From assembly GCA_002423585.1 (NCBI GenBank), contig DIWS01000004.1, positions 62,001-126,000 on the forward strand: a stretch of DNA of 64,000 nt. The letters run 5' to 3'. Below are positions 41,436 to 50,362 of this stretch, in pieces (within the stretch, counting starts at the first letter, position 1; the number at the start of each line of letters is the position of its first letter). Source of the DNA: Actinobacteria bacterium UBA6100. GTDB taxonomy: Bacteria; Actinomycetota; Coriobacteriia; Anaerosomatales; Anaerosomataceae. The translations under genes were made by a program, and so were the position numbers. The notes beneath the pieces were generated by a model. The model was not told the origin of the DNA and did not search any database. It saw nothing but the letters and a program-made list of their open reading frames with translations.

Positions 41436-43940
41436 ATGAAAGCAGTGGTCATGGCGGGTGGCGAGGGGACGCGACTGCGGCCGCTCACGAGCATGCGGCC
41501 GAAGCCGATGGTGCCGATCGTCAATCAACCGGTGATGGAGCACATCATCGGCCTCGTGAAGCATCACGGCATCAACGAAGTGGTCGCCACGCTGGCCTTC
41601 ATGCCGCAGATCATCGAAGACTACTTCGGCGATGGCGATGAGTGGGGGATGGACATCAGCTACGCCATCGAGGAGACGCCGCTGGGCACCGCGGGCTCGG
41701 TGAAGAACGCGGCCGATGCGCTCACCGAGACCTTCATCGTCATCTCGGGAGATGCGCTCACCGACATCAATCTCACCGAGGTGATCGAGTTCCACAAAGC
41801 CAAGGGCGGAGCGGTCACGATCGCCCTCAAGCGCGTCCCCGATCCGCTCGAGTTCGGCGTGGTCATCACCGATGACGACGGCAAGATCGAGCGCTTCCTG
41901 GAGAAGCCGTCGTGGGGACAGGTGTTCAGCGACACGATCAACACGGGCATCTACGTGGTCGAGCCGCTCGTGTTCGACTACATACACGAAGGTAAGCCGT
42001 TCGACTTCTCCTCCGAACTCTTCCCGTTGCTGATGGAGAACGGTCATGACCTGTACGGCTGTGTGGTCGATGGCTACTGGGCGGATGTGGGAAGTCTCGA
42101 GGGGTACATCGATGTGCATCGGGACATCCTCGACGGCAAGGCCATGCTTTACGTCCCCGGCGCGAGGACCAAAGACGATGTCTGGATCGGAGAAGGCGCC
42201 GATATCCACCCATCGGTTGAGATCTCGCCCAAGGTGGTCGTCGGTGCGAACACGACGGTCCGCGCCGGTGCGCGGCTCGGCCCGTACACCGTGATCGGTG
42301 ACAACTGCCTGGTGGGCGCCGACGTGGAGATGGACCACACGATCGTGTGGAATGAGGCCTTCATCGGCAAGAACAGCCACGTCGATGGTGCCGTGCTCTG
42401 TCGCAGCGTCGATGTGAGGGCGGGGGCCCGTGTGGGGAACGGCGCGGTGATCGGCGATGAGAGCGTCGTCGGACAGGGTGCATCGGTTGGAAACGACGTT
42501 CAGGTCTACCCGTTCAAGCGAATCGATGCCGGAGCGATGGTCACCTCGTCGCTGATATGGGAATCACGCGGAGTCCGTGCGTTGTTCGCCGCCGACGGCA
42601 TCGCCGGCCTTGTGAACATCGACGTGACACCCGAGCTCGCGTTGCGCGTCTCACAGGCCTACGGCACGCTTCTGCCGAGCAGGTCGCATGTCGTGGTGAG
42701 CCGCGACTCGAGCCGATCGGCGCGCATGATGAAGCGCGCACTGGCGGCGGGCTTGAACTCTGCCGGGTGTCACGTGCGCGACTTGCGAATGGCGTCTCCG
42801 GCAGTGACACGCTTCACCACCCGCGATACGCGCGCATCGGGCGGAATCCATGTCTGCGCGGCGGATAACGACCCGCAGTCGCTCGAACTCCACTTCTACG
42901 ACGAGCATGGCATCGACATCTCGACCGGTCTGGAGAAGAAGGTCGAGCGTCTGTACTTCAGGCAGGAGTTCCGACGGGCGTTCTTCGAGGATGTGGGGGA
43001 GATCCTGTACCCGCCCCGGGCGCTTGAGTACTACATCGCAGGGCTGAGCGCCGCGCTCAACGGGACCGGCCAGCTGAGGAAGCGATTCAAGATCATCGTG
43101 GACATGGGGATGAGTCCGGCGTCGTTCGTGCTGCCCTCGGCCGCCGGCGACTGGGGCATCGATGTCATCACGATGCGCGGGTACGTCGACTCGGAGCACG
43201 CGCGCATCGACTCGGTGGAGCGCGACAGTCAGATCGCGCAGATCGCGAACTCGGTGGACGTGTTCCAGGCCGATCTGGGCGTGTCGTTCGACTCGACGGC
43301 CGAGCGCCTCACGCTCGTCACGGGCAGCGGGAGGATCCTCGACCACGACACCGCTCTGCATGCGATGGTCTCGCTGTGGTGCGCCACGGAGCCCGGTGAT
43401 GGCAACGGGAGGGATGTCGCGGTGCCGGTCACGGCGTCCACCGCGGTGGAGGTCATCGCCAGCGCGGCCGGCAGATCCGTTCGGCGGACCGGCACGTCGC
43501 GGCGCGCGCTCTCCTCGGCGGCACTCGACCCTGCGGTCGGATTCGCGGGATCTCGTCGTGGCGGTTTCGTGTTCCCGCACTTCCTGGCGGCCTACGACGC
43601 CATGATGTCCTTCGGGATGCTTCTCCGAATGCTCGACCGGCAGGAGACCACGCTCGATGAAGTGGTCGCCGGTCTGCCCGAGTTCTTCCTGCGCGAAGAG
43701 GCCGTCTTCTGCCCGTTCGACCGCAAAGGCGCGGTCATGCGTACGATGGCCGCACTCGGCGAGATCGGCTCTGCGGTGGAAGGAGTCCGGATCCCCACGG
43801 ACGATGGATGGGCGCTCGTCCTTCCGCATGCCACCGAGGCGGTCGTGAACGTGCACGCAGAGTGCGAGAGTGCGTCGAGCACGGAGGCGACGCTGGCGCG
43901 CTACGTGGCCGAGGTGCAGAAGGCGATCGCAGAAGGCTGA
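41436..43940 (+). CDS. sugar nucleotidyltransferase fused to a phosphohexomutase-like domain
   Basis: 834 residues. Residues 1-230 are a nucleotidyltransferase (MKAVVMAGGEGTRLRPLT, MRPKPMVPIVNQPVMEHII); 245-360 carry left-handed beta-helix hexapeptide repeats; 415-834 resemble a phosphomannomutase/phosphoglucomutase. In the mutase part the phosphoserine loop region reads GGIHVCAADNDPQSLELHF (near 468-486), with no Ser where the phospho-acceptor is expected. Fusions of this design are known in cyanobacteria and actinobacteria and are annotated as mannose-1-phosphate guanylyltransferases. The transferase half looks active; the mutase half may be regulatory or structural. It follows pgsA closely. 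Confidence 0.85.
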   Translation: MKAVVMAGGEGTRLRPLTSMRPKPMVPIVNQPVMEHIIGLVKHHGINEVVATLAFMPQIIEDYFGDGDEWGMDISYAIEETPLGTAGSVKNAADALTETFIVISGDALTDINLTEVIEFHKAKGGAVTIALKRVPDPLEFGVVITDDDGKIERFLEKPSWGQVFSDTINTGIYVVEPLVFDYIHEGKPFDFSSELFPLLMENGHDLYGCVVDGYWADVGSLEGYIDVHRDILDGKAMLYVPGARTKDDVWIGEGADIHPSVEISPKVVVGANTTVRAGARLGPYTVIGDNCLVGADVEMDHTIVWNEAFIGKNSHVDGAVLCRSVDVRAGARVGNGAVIGDESVVGQGASVGNDVQVYPFKRIDAGAMVTSSLIWESRGVRALFAADGIAGLVNIDVTPELALRVSQAYGTLLPSRSHVVVSRDSSRSARMMKRALAAGLNSAGCHVRDLRMASPAVTRFTTRDTRASGGIHVCAADNDPQSLELHFYDEHGIDISTGLEKKVERLYFRQEFRRAFFEDVGEILYPPRALEYYIAGLSAALNGTGQLRKRFKIIVDMGMSPASFVLPSAAGDWGIDVITMRGYVDSEHARIDSVERDSQIAQIANSVDVFQADLGVSFDSTAERLTLVTGSGRILDHDTALHAMVSLWCATEPGDGNGRDVAVPVTASTAVEVIASAAGRSVRRTGTSRRALSSAALDPAVGFAGSRRGGFVFPHFLAAYDAMMSFGMLLRMLDRQETTLDEVVAGLPEFFLREEAVFCPFDRKGAVMRTMAALGEIGSAVEGVRIPTDDGWALVLPHATEAVVNVHAECESASSTEATLARYVAEVQKAIAEG

Positions 43941-44072
43941 TCGCGTGACGAAGTGGCAGCGTCGTGTGACGGCGGGCACCTTCGTGCGGTATCATCGCTG
44001 CTCACGGGTGGCGGACTTCTTGCTGCTCCGACCCCCGGTAGCCGATCACCATCGATCACCCCGGAAGTGCAG

Positions 44073-45926
44073 ATGACCACCGAGCCAATGAGCAGCGAAA
44101 GCACGAGCCGGACCTCACGTCGCACATCGCGGCGCAGGCCGTTGCGACTGCCCGCCTGGCTTCAGTCATGGCCGTTGCCTGCCCGCATCGCGCTCTTCGC
44201 ATCGGCGGCTCTGATCGTCGTGGCAGCGCTTGGCGTCGGTGTCGATGCTGCGATCTCCGCCGGGCGTGTACACCCGGGCGTGCAGGTCGGGACGGTCGAC
44301 GTCGGCGGCAAGACCGAGTCAGAGGCCCGCACCGCGATAGCGGCGTTCGTTGCCGAGCAGTCAACGATACCGGTCACCGCCCAGGCGGGCGGGGAGTCGT
44401 GGGAGGTTACAGCCGAGTCGGTCTCACTCTCGGTGGATGCGACCGCGCTCGCGGGCGATGCGTTCGCCGTCGGTCGCGGGTCGCTCGGCCCCGCGATCTC
44501 CGAGCGTCTGAGAGCGCTCTTCGGCGGCATCACGGTCCCCATCGTCCTTTCGTGTGAGGATTCGGCGCTTGCGGCCCTCGTGCTCTCGATGAACGAGACC
44601 GTCGCCACGCCGCCGGTCGACGCGGGCGTGAGCGTGGAGGGCGTGAAGGTGACGCGCATCGAGCCCGTCGACGGCATCGGCATCAGCGAGGATGACGCGC
44701 GCGAACGGCTGCTGCCCGCGTTCATCTCGGACGATCGTGTCGTCGAGTTCGAACTCGGCCCCATAGCGCCGGCGGTCGACAGCGACGGCGCGCAGCAGGC
44801 CTACGAGGACGCGCTGAAGATGGTCTCGGCACCGCTGACGCTCTTCTATGCTGACAAGCAGTGGGACGTTCCGGCCCACATCATCGGCGAGTGGATCGGG
44901 TTCAGGCGCATCGAGGGGACCGAGCCCGCGACGCTTGAGGCCTACGTGGTCGCCGAGGCTCTCTCAACCGACGTCCTGCCTATGGTCGCCGAAGTGGGCA
45001 AACCCGCCCGTGACGCGGGTTTCAGTGTCTCGAACGGCACGGTCTCGATCGTTCCTGCCGAAGACGGCCTGCAAGCAGACGCTGCGGACCTGGCGCCCAA
45101 GTTGGACTCCGTGCTCACCGGTGACGGGGAGCGTCGGGCGGAGCTCGCCATGCACCGCGTCGAGCCCGAGATCACGACCGCCGAGGCACAGGCGATGGGT
45201 ATCGTGGAGAGGATCTCCACCTTCACCACCGACTACGCTTCATCGAACAAGCCGCGCGTGAACAACATCCACACCCTGGCGGACGCGCTGGACGGCACGC
45301 TCATCCCGCCCGGGGGCACCTTCAGCTTCAATGAGACGATCGGCGAGCGTACGGCCGAGAAGGGCTACCAGGAGGCGAACGCCATCGTCAACGGTGAGCT
45401 CGTGCCGCAGCTCGGTGGTGGCATCTGCCAGGTGGGCACGACGATCTTCAACACAGTGTTCTTCTCCGGACTGCCCGTGGTCGAGCGCCGTAACCACTCT
45501 CAGTACATCAGCCATTACCCCACCGGGCGTGACGCCACGGTCTCGTGGGGCGGCCCCGACTTCAAGTTCAAGAACGACACGCCGAACTGGGTCCTGGTCG
45601 CGACCGGCTACTCGAACTCCACCGTGACCATCTCTCTCTACGGCACGAGTCCCGGCTATCAGGTCACGTACGACACGGGTCCCTGGACCGACATCAAGAA
45701 CCCGCCCGTCAAAGAGGTCCCGGACCCCACGCTCCCGGCCGGGAGCAGGGTGGTGGAGGAGAAGGGCATCAGCGGTCGCACGATCGTGGTGGTGCGTCAC
45801 GTCATGAGTAACGGCGTGGAGATCCGTACGGACTCCTTCAAGTCGGTGTACCGTCCTACAGAAGAAGTGGTGCGTGTCGGAACGGCGGGGGCTTCTCCGT
45901 CGGGAACGACCACGACGACTCCGTGA
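44073..45926 (+). CDS. VanW family membrane-anchored protein
   Basis: 617 residues from ATG 44073 (GGAAG upstream; further upstream codons look non-coding). After a basic tail there is one membrane helix (IALFASAALIVVAALGVGVDAAI). The outside part has peptidoglycan-binding-like PG_binding_4 repeats up to ~340, then the VanW domain: TLIPPGGTFSFNETIGERTAEKG and LVPQLGGGICQVGTTIFNTVFF. A G5-like module (EEKGISGRTIVVVRHV) closes it, and the tail is Thr-rich. It probably acts on or binds cell wall; enzymatic function is unknown. Confidence 0.88.
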   Translation: MTTEPMSSESTSRTSRRTSRRRPLRLPAWLQSWPLPARIALFASAALIVVAALGVGVDAAISAGRVHPGVQVGTVDVGGKTESEARTAIAAFVAEQSTIPVTAQAGGESWEVTAESVSLSVDATALAGDAFAVGRGSLGPAISERLRALFGGITVPIVLSCEDSALAALVLSMNETVATPPVDAGVSVEGVKVTRIEPVDGIGISEDDARERLLPAFISDDRVVEFELGPIAPAVDSDGAQQAYEDALKMVSAPLTLFYADKQWDVPAHIIGEWIGFRRIEGTEPATLEAYVVAEALSTDVLPMVAEVGKPARDAGFSVSNGTVSIVPAEDGLQADAADLAPKLDSVLTGDGERRAELAMHRVEPEITTAEAQAMGIVERISTFTTDYASSNKPRVNNIHTLADALDGTLIPPGGTFSFNETIGERTAEKGYQEANAIVNGELVPQLGGGICQVGTTIFNTVFFSGLPVVERRNHSQYISHYPTGRDATVSWGGPDFKFKNDTPNWVLVATGYSNSTVTISLYGTSPGYQVTYDTGPWTDIKNPPVKEVPDPTLPAGSRVVEEKGISGRTIVVVRHVMSNGVEIRTDSFKSVYRPTEEVVRVGTAGASPSGTTTTTP

Positions 45927-45967
45927 GTCCGGTCCGGTGAACCGGTGAGTGGGTAAGGGGGATACAC

Positions 45968-47269
45968 GTGTTCCAGCCCGAGCTCGAATCCATGGCGCCC
46001 GGGGACCTCGAGGCGCTGCAACTCGACCGTCTGAACTCACTTCTCGGCAGGGTGTACGCCAACGTGCCGACGTATCGCGCCAAGTTCGACGAGGCGGGTG
46101 TCGCGCCGGAGGTGGACGACCTCACCGGTCTGGCCGATCTTCCCTTCACCGTGAAGGATGACCTGCGCGCGGCCTATCCGTACGGCATGTTCGCCGTCCC
46201 TCTTGGCGACATCGTGCGTGTCCACTCGTCTTCGGGCACCACTGGGCAGGTCTCGGTCGTGGGCTATACCGCGGCGGACATCAGCAACTGGTCCGACCTC
46301 ATGGCGCGCACGTTCGCCTCTGCCGGCGGGACCCGCGACGACATCGTTCAGATAGCCTACGGCTACGGGCTGTTCACCGGCGGGCTCGGCGCACATTACG
46401 GTGCCGAGCGGCTTGGTGCCACGGCGATCCCGATCTCGGGGGGCAACACGAAGCGCCAGGTACAGGTGCTGAAGGACTTCGGTACGACGATCCTGGCGTG
46501 TACGCCGAGCTACGCGTTGCTGATGGGCGAGACGGCTCTTGAGATGGGCATCGACCCGCACGAGTTGCCGCTCAAGGCAGGCGTGTTCGGTGCAGAGCCA
46601 TGGAGCGAGAGCATGCGCACGCAGCTTGAGGACGTGCTTGGCATCACGGCCATCGACATCTACGGTCTCTCCGAGGTGATGGGGCCTGGTGTCGCCGCCG
46701 AATGCACCGAGAAGTGCGGTCTGCATGTCAACGAGGACCACTTCATCATCGAGATCGTCGACCCGCGGACGCTGCGTCCGGTGCCCGACGGCGAGCAGGG
46801 TGAGGTCGTGTTCACGACGATCACCAAGCAGGGTATCCCGCTGGTGCGCTATCGCACGCGTGACATCTCGCGCATCGTCCCCGGCGAGTGTGCGTGCGGG
46901 CGGACGTTCCGTCGCATGGAGCGCATCACGGGCCGCACTGACGACATGCTCATCATCCGGGGCGTGAACGTCTACCCGAGCCAGATCGAACAGGTGCTGA
47001 TCGGCATCCCGGGCGTGGCGCCGCACTACCAGGTGGTACTGTCGAAGCGTGGCAGCATGGACCACGTCGCGGTCCACGTGGAGGTCGGTTCGGACGTCTC
47101 GTTCGATGAGATCAAGGTGCTCGAGCGGCTTCGCAACAGAGTCGGCGCCGAGATCGCGTCGTCGCTCGCGGTCAATCTCGAAGTGAAGCTCGTTGAACCG
47201 AAGTCAATCCAGCGTTCAGAGGGCAAGGCGAAGCGCGTCGTCGACCTGCGCAACGAGGGGAGCGAGTGA
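45968..47269 (+). CDS. paaK: phenylacetate-CoA ligase
   Basis: 433 residues from GTG 45968. VHSSSGTTGQVSVVGYT is the AMP-binding P-loop of the PaaK family; IYGLSEVMGPGVAAEC and the C-terminal GRTDDMLIIRGVNVYPSQIE are characteristic. It activates an aryl acetate with ATP and CoA. In anaerobes it is usually found with ACT-domain proteins and indolepyruvate oxidoreductase, where it can run towards ATP formation from aryl-acetyl-CoA; both partners are in this window. Confidence 0.92.
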   Translation: MFQPELESMAPGDLEALQLDRLNSLLGRVYANVPTYRAKFDEAGVAPEVDDLTGLADLPFTVKDDLRAAYPYGMFAVPLGDIVRVHSSSGTTGQVSVVGYTAADISNWSDLMARTFASAGGTRDDIVQIAYGYGLFTGGLGAHYGAERLGATAIPISGGNTKRQVQVLKDFGTTILACTPSYALLMGETALEMGIDPHELPLKAGVFGAEPWSESMRTQLEDVLGITAIDIYGLSEVMGPGVAAECTEKCGLHVNEDHFIIEIVDPRTLRPVPDGEQGEVVFTTITKQGIPLVRYRTRDISRIVPGECACGRTFRRMERITGRTDDMLIIRGVNVYPSQIEQVLIGIPGVAPHYQVVLSKRGSMDHVAVHVEVGSDVSFDEIKVLERLRNRVGAEIASSLAVNLEVKLVEPKSIQRSEGKAKRVVDLRNEGSE

Positions 47270-47272
47270 CCG

Positions 47273-47707
47273 ATGGTTAAGCAGCTGACGGTGTTCCTGG
47301 AGAACAGCCCCGGCAGACTGGCGGGGCTCACCCGCGCGCTCGGTGATGCGGGTGTGAACATGCGCGCTCTGATGGTGGCTGACACGGCCGAGTTCGGCGT
47401 GGTGCGCATCATCTGCGATCGGCCGGAGACCGCCCGAGAGGCTCTTGAGGCGGCCGGCTTCAGCGTGAGCGTCGCGCACGTCATCGCGGTTGAGGTGCCG
47501 GACCACCCGGGCGGGCTCGCCGATGTGCTCGAAGTGATCGGTTCGGTGGGCGCTAACGTGGAGTACGCGTACTGCTTTGTCGAGCCGGGCGGAAGTGCCG
47601 CCGTCGACGTGTTCCGCGTGAAAGATGCCGCCGAGGTGAAAGAGGCGCTCAGGGAAGCCGGGATGCGCGTCTTGGATGCGGACGAGGTCTACGCTACCGG
47701 GTCCTGA
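47273..47707 (+). CDS. tandem ACT-domain protein
   Basis: 144 residues, three bases after paaK. Two ACT modules: VKQLTVFLENSPGRLAGLTRAL and HVIAVEVPDHPGGLADVLEVI, each with the ligand-binding Asn/Asp-x-Pro-Gly turn. Such proteins accompany paaK in many anaerobes and probably sense an aromatic amino acid. The next gene is convergent and overlaps its end by about 19 bases. Confidence 0.9.
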   Translation: MVKQLTVFLENSPGRLAGLTRALGDAGVNMRALMVADTAEFGVVRIICDRPETAREALEAAGFSVSVAHVIAVEVPDHPGGLADVLEVIGSVGANVEYAYCFVEPGGSAAVDVFRVKDAAEVKEALREAGMRVLDADEVYATGS

Positions 47708-48549
47708 CGCCTGTCGGCGGATGCGCCACGCAGATCGCCGGTGGGTGTTGCGGCCGGTGGGATCTCCGCCACCGTCGGGTTGAGCTTCTCCACGAGATGA
47801 TTGAGCGTCTGCGCGTCACGCTCGGCTGAGAGCACCGCAGCGGTGACGGAATCGTCGCGCGTTCCAAGCATCTCTCGAAGTCCCAACGAAAGCCGCTCGG
47901 CCACCACTGCGGCGCCCGGTGCGTCGGTACGGGGGAGCAGTATGTAGTAGGTCCCTGTGCCGCCGGAAGCCAGATCATCGACCATGCGGATGTCGTTGCG
48001 GATGTGGCTTGCGGCCTGGCGGAGTAACTGCCGGGAGCGGTTGGCCTTGAGCGCTGCATACACGCTCCGGGCAAGGGTGATCACCACCACCGAGTAGTGC
48101 GTCTGGTAGCGCTGCCACTGCCCGAGGCCGGAGGCGATCGCATCCGCCGCATAGCGAGCGCTATACACGCCAGTGACCGGGTCGATCAGCGTGTCACTGG
48201 AGAGCCGCGCGAACACGTACTTTATCCGTCCCGCGATCTCGCCACCGACGATGCCCACCAGCGCGTATGTGATGGAGCGGGTTGCGAGGAGTGTGACCAC
48301 GTCGGTCGAGAGCCCCTGGGACTGCAGAAGAGGGACACGCATCGCCACATAGATGGCGATGGAGAGCAGTGCGGCGATGAATCCCCCGTTGCGGCCCCAG
48401 TGGATCGCTCCGGCGATGACGACGATCAACAGCAGCTGTCCAGCGACCTCGACGGCCTGGGGCGATGTGGCCGGAGAGACGAAGATGCTCGCGATGATCG
48501 CGCCCGTGCCGAGCACAAGCGTGAGCGCCTCGAAGTGGAAGTACTTCAC
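47689..48549 (-). CDS. membrane protein with degenerate GGDEF domain
   Basis: 286 residues. Four or five membrane helices fill residues 5-110. The cytoplasmic domain starts with SDTLIDPVTGVYSARYAADAI, corresponding to the D-x-L-T-G-L-x-N start of GGDEF domains, but the signature is GGTGT (LASGGTGTYYILLPRTD) in place of GGDEF, so metal and GTP binding are lost. No EAL domain follows. It may bind a nucleotide as a sensor or be regulatory. It lies near a type IV prepilin gene on the same strand. Confidence 0.8.
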   Translation of the reverse strand: MKYFHFEALTLVLGTGAIIASIFVSPATSPQAVEVAGQLLLIVVIAGAIHWGRNGGFIAALLSIAIYVAMRVPLLQSQGLSTDVVTLLATRSITYALVGIVGGEIAGRIKYVFARLSSDTLIDPVTGVYSARYAADAIASGLGQWQRYQTHYSVVVITLARSVYAALKANRSRQLLRQAASHIRNDIRMVDDLASGGTGTYYILLPRTDAPGAAVVAERLSLGLREMLGTRDDSVTAAVLSAERDAQTLNHLVEKLNPTVAEIPPAATPTGDLRGASADRRQDPVA

Positions 48550-48577
48550 GTTCGGCCTCCTTCGACCGGGAGCGCGG

Positions 48578-48922
48578 TCACTGGGGATGGTTCGGGCATG
48601 TGACCGTGTCGGTCACGGGATCGTACTCGAGCGGTGTTCCGTCAAGGGGGCACGTGGAAACGCCGTCGAAGTTGACGATGCATGAGGCGATGTCATCCAG
48701 AGCATCGATCTCAGTCCCACTGGCACGAGCAACAGCGATGGCGCGGTTCATCACGACCTGGTTCTCGCGGCACGCTGCGGCATTCGCGGAGTCGCTCGCG
48801 CGGGTGTACGAGGCCACTGCCACCGCGAGCAGTATGCCGATGATCAGAATGATCACCATGAGTTCGACGACAGTCCAACCATGGTCCTCATCGATGTGTG
48901 CGACGACTGAAGAGCGATTCAT
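48578..48922 (-). CDS. type IV prepilin-like protein
   Basis: 114 residues. DEDHGWTVVELMVIILIIG carries the class III prepilin signature: Gly at -1, cleavage before Trp (in place of Phe), Glu at +5, and the hydrophobic helix LMVIILIIGILLAVAVAS. The C-terminal part has Cys pairs (SCIVNF, TCPLDG, VTCPNH) that may form a disulfide loop. The leader is 15 residues. No pilin peptidase or assembly ATPase is near, so it may be an orphan pseudopilin. Confidence 0.85.
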   Translation of the reverse strand: MNRSSVVAHIDEDHGWTVVELMVIILIIGILLAVAVASYTRASDSANAAACRENQVVMNRAIAVARASGTEIDALDDIASCIVNFDGVSTCPLDGTPLEYDPVTDTVTCPNHPQ

Positions 48923-49109
48923 CTGCTTCCCCCGAGTCCGCCCGCACCGCTCAGGCGGCGGGGCGCGGTCTCACCACACACAGTGTCGGCATGCGATACG
49001 CGTAAGTTGAGTGCTCTTGTACCAGGTTGTGTCACACAGGTGCGCCCAAGCCGGTGAACCCGTACAATCGACCGTGCCCCCGCTGACACCGCATTCGAAG
49101 GAGCAACGC

Positions 49110-50351
49110 GTGCCCCCCGTACCCGCCGCAGTCTGTCGCGCGCGCGTATCCATCATAGCCGTTCTGCTTCTCGTGATAGTCGCGGTGTTCCCCGTTCACA
49201 GTAGCGCACTCGAGCGGATAGATGGCACCTCGGTGGCTGACGACGCTGCGCTCGCTGCGGCCGCTCCTCCCGTCGGTATGCCCGCGGGGATATTGCGAAC
49301 CGGTGATGGCCGGACATTGTGGGAGCGCGATCCGGACGCCGAGCGCTCGATGGCATCGACCACCAAGATCATGACCGCCCTGGTCGTACTCGACAGGGCG
49401 GATCCTGCGGACACGGTCACCGTGTCGGCGCGCGCCGCATCGGTGGGGGAGTCCGAGGCCGGTCTGGTGGCAGGGCGCTCGTATACGGTGCAGCGCCTGC
49501 TGGAGGCCATGCTCGTGCACTCGGGCAACGATGCTGCGACCGCACTTGCCGAGCATGTTGGGGGAGACGTCGACGGGTTCGTTGCGCTGATGAACGAAAA
49601 GGCGGCTGAACTCGGCCTCACACATACGACGTACACCAACCCGCACGGTCTGGACGAGCCCGGTCACTACACCTCGGCGGCCGATCTCGCGACGCTGAGC
49701 GCGATCGCGATGGCCGATCCGCGCTTCTCGAGCATCGTCGGTATGGAGCGGGTGGAAGTCGCCAACGGCTCAAAGGCGACGACGTTCGAGACCTCGAACA
49801 AGCTCATAGGCAGGTATGAGGGCGCCACCGGGGTCAAGACGGGCTGGACCAACGACGCCGGGTACTGTCTCGTGGCCTCGGCGCGACGCGGCGGTATCGC
49901 CTTCGTCGCCGTGATCCTCGGCACGTCGTCCGAGTCCGATCGATTCGCGCAGGCCGAGACTCTGCTCGACTGGGGGTTTGCGCACTACGCCGAGACACAG
50001 ATCGCCTCTGCCGACGCGACCGCCGCACTCGTGCCGGTCACGGCCTGGCTCGATCGCACGGTCGCGGGGGTGGTCGCCGAGGATGCGGTCGTGCCGGTGT
50101 TCGACCTCGACGGCGAGGTGGTGTCGCGCGTCGACATGCTCTTCGAGGTGGACGCGCCGGTGAACGCCGGCGATCGGCTCGGCACGCTCACCGTGGTCCA
50201 GGGACAGCGCCTGCTGGCGCAGGTGCCGGTGGTCGCCGCCGAGGACGTGCCCGCTCCCGATGCATGGGAAGCGATAGGGATCTGGTTCACCCGACTCTGG
50301 AGGACGGTCTTCGGCGGGCAGCTCCAGGCGTCCGCCGTGCCCGTGATGTGA
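49110..50351 (+). CDS. D-alanyl-D-alanine carboxypeptidase (S11 family)
   Basis: 413 residues from GTG 49110 with GAAGGAGC upstream. Signal helix VSIIAVLLLVIVAVFPVHSSA; the penicillin-binding fold has SMASTTKIMTALV (SxxK nucleophile), VHSGNDAAT (SxN) and GVKTGWT (KTG), all intact. A C-terminal beta-sandwich domain and an amphipathic end (WFTRLWRTVF) that may tether it to the membrane follow. It trims the terminal D-Ala of peptidoglycan stems. It precedes the gcv operon by 11 nt, so it may share its transcript. Confidence 0.93.
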   Translation: MPPVPAAVCRARVSIIAVLLLVIVAVFPVHSSALERIDGTSVADDAALAAAAPPVGMPAGILRTGDGRTLWERDPDAERSMASTTKIMTALVVLDRADPADTVTVSARAASVGESEAGLVAGRSYTVQRLLEAMLVHSGNDAATALAEHVGGDVDGFVALMNEKAAELGLTHTTYTNPHGLDEPGHYTSAADLATLSAIAMADPRFSSIVGMERVEVANGSKATTFETSNKLIGRYEGATGVKTGWTNDAGYCLVASARRGGIAFVAVILGTSSESDRFAQAETLLDWGFAHYAETQIASADATAALVPVTAWLDRTVAGVVAEDAVVPVFDLDGEVVSRVDMLFEVDAPVNAGDRLGTLTVVQGQRLLAQVPVVAAEDVPAPDAWEAIGIWFTRLWRTVFGGQLQASAVPVM

Positions 50352-50362
50352 AGGGAGCTCGA

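Noticed and set aside
50341..50362. Glycine riboswitch before gcvT
   Set aside because: Only 11 nt separate gcvT from the preceding gene.
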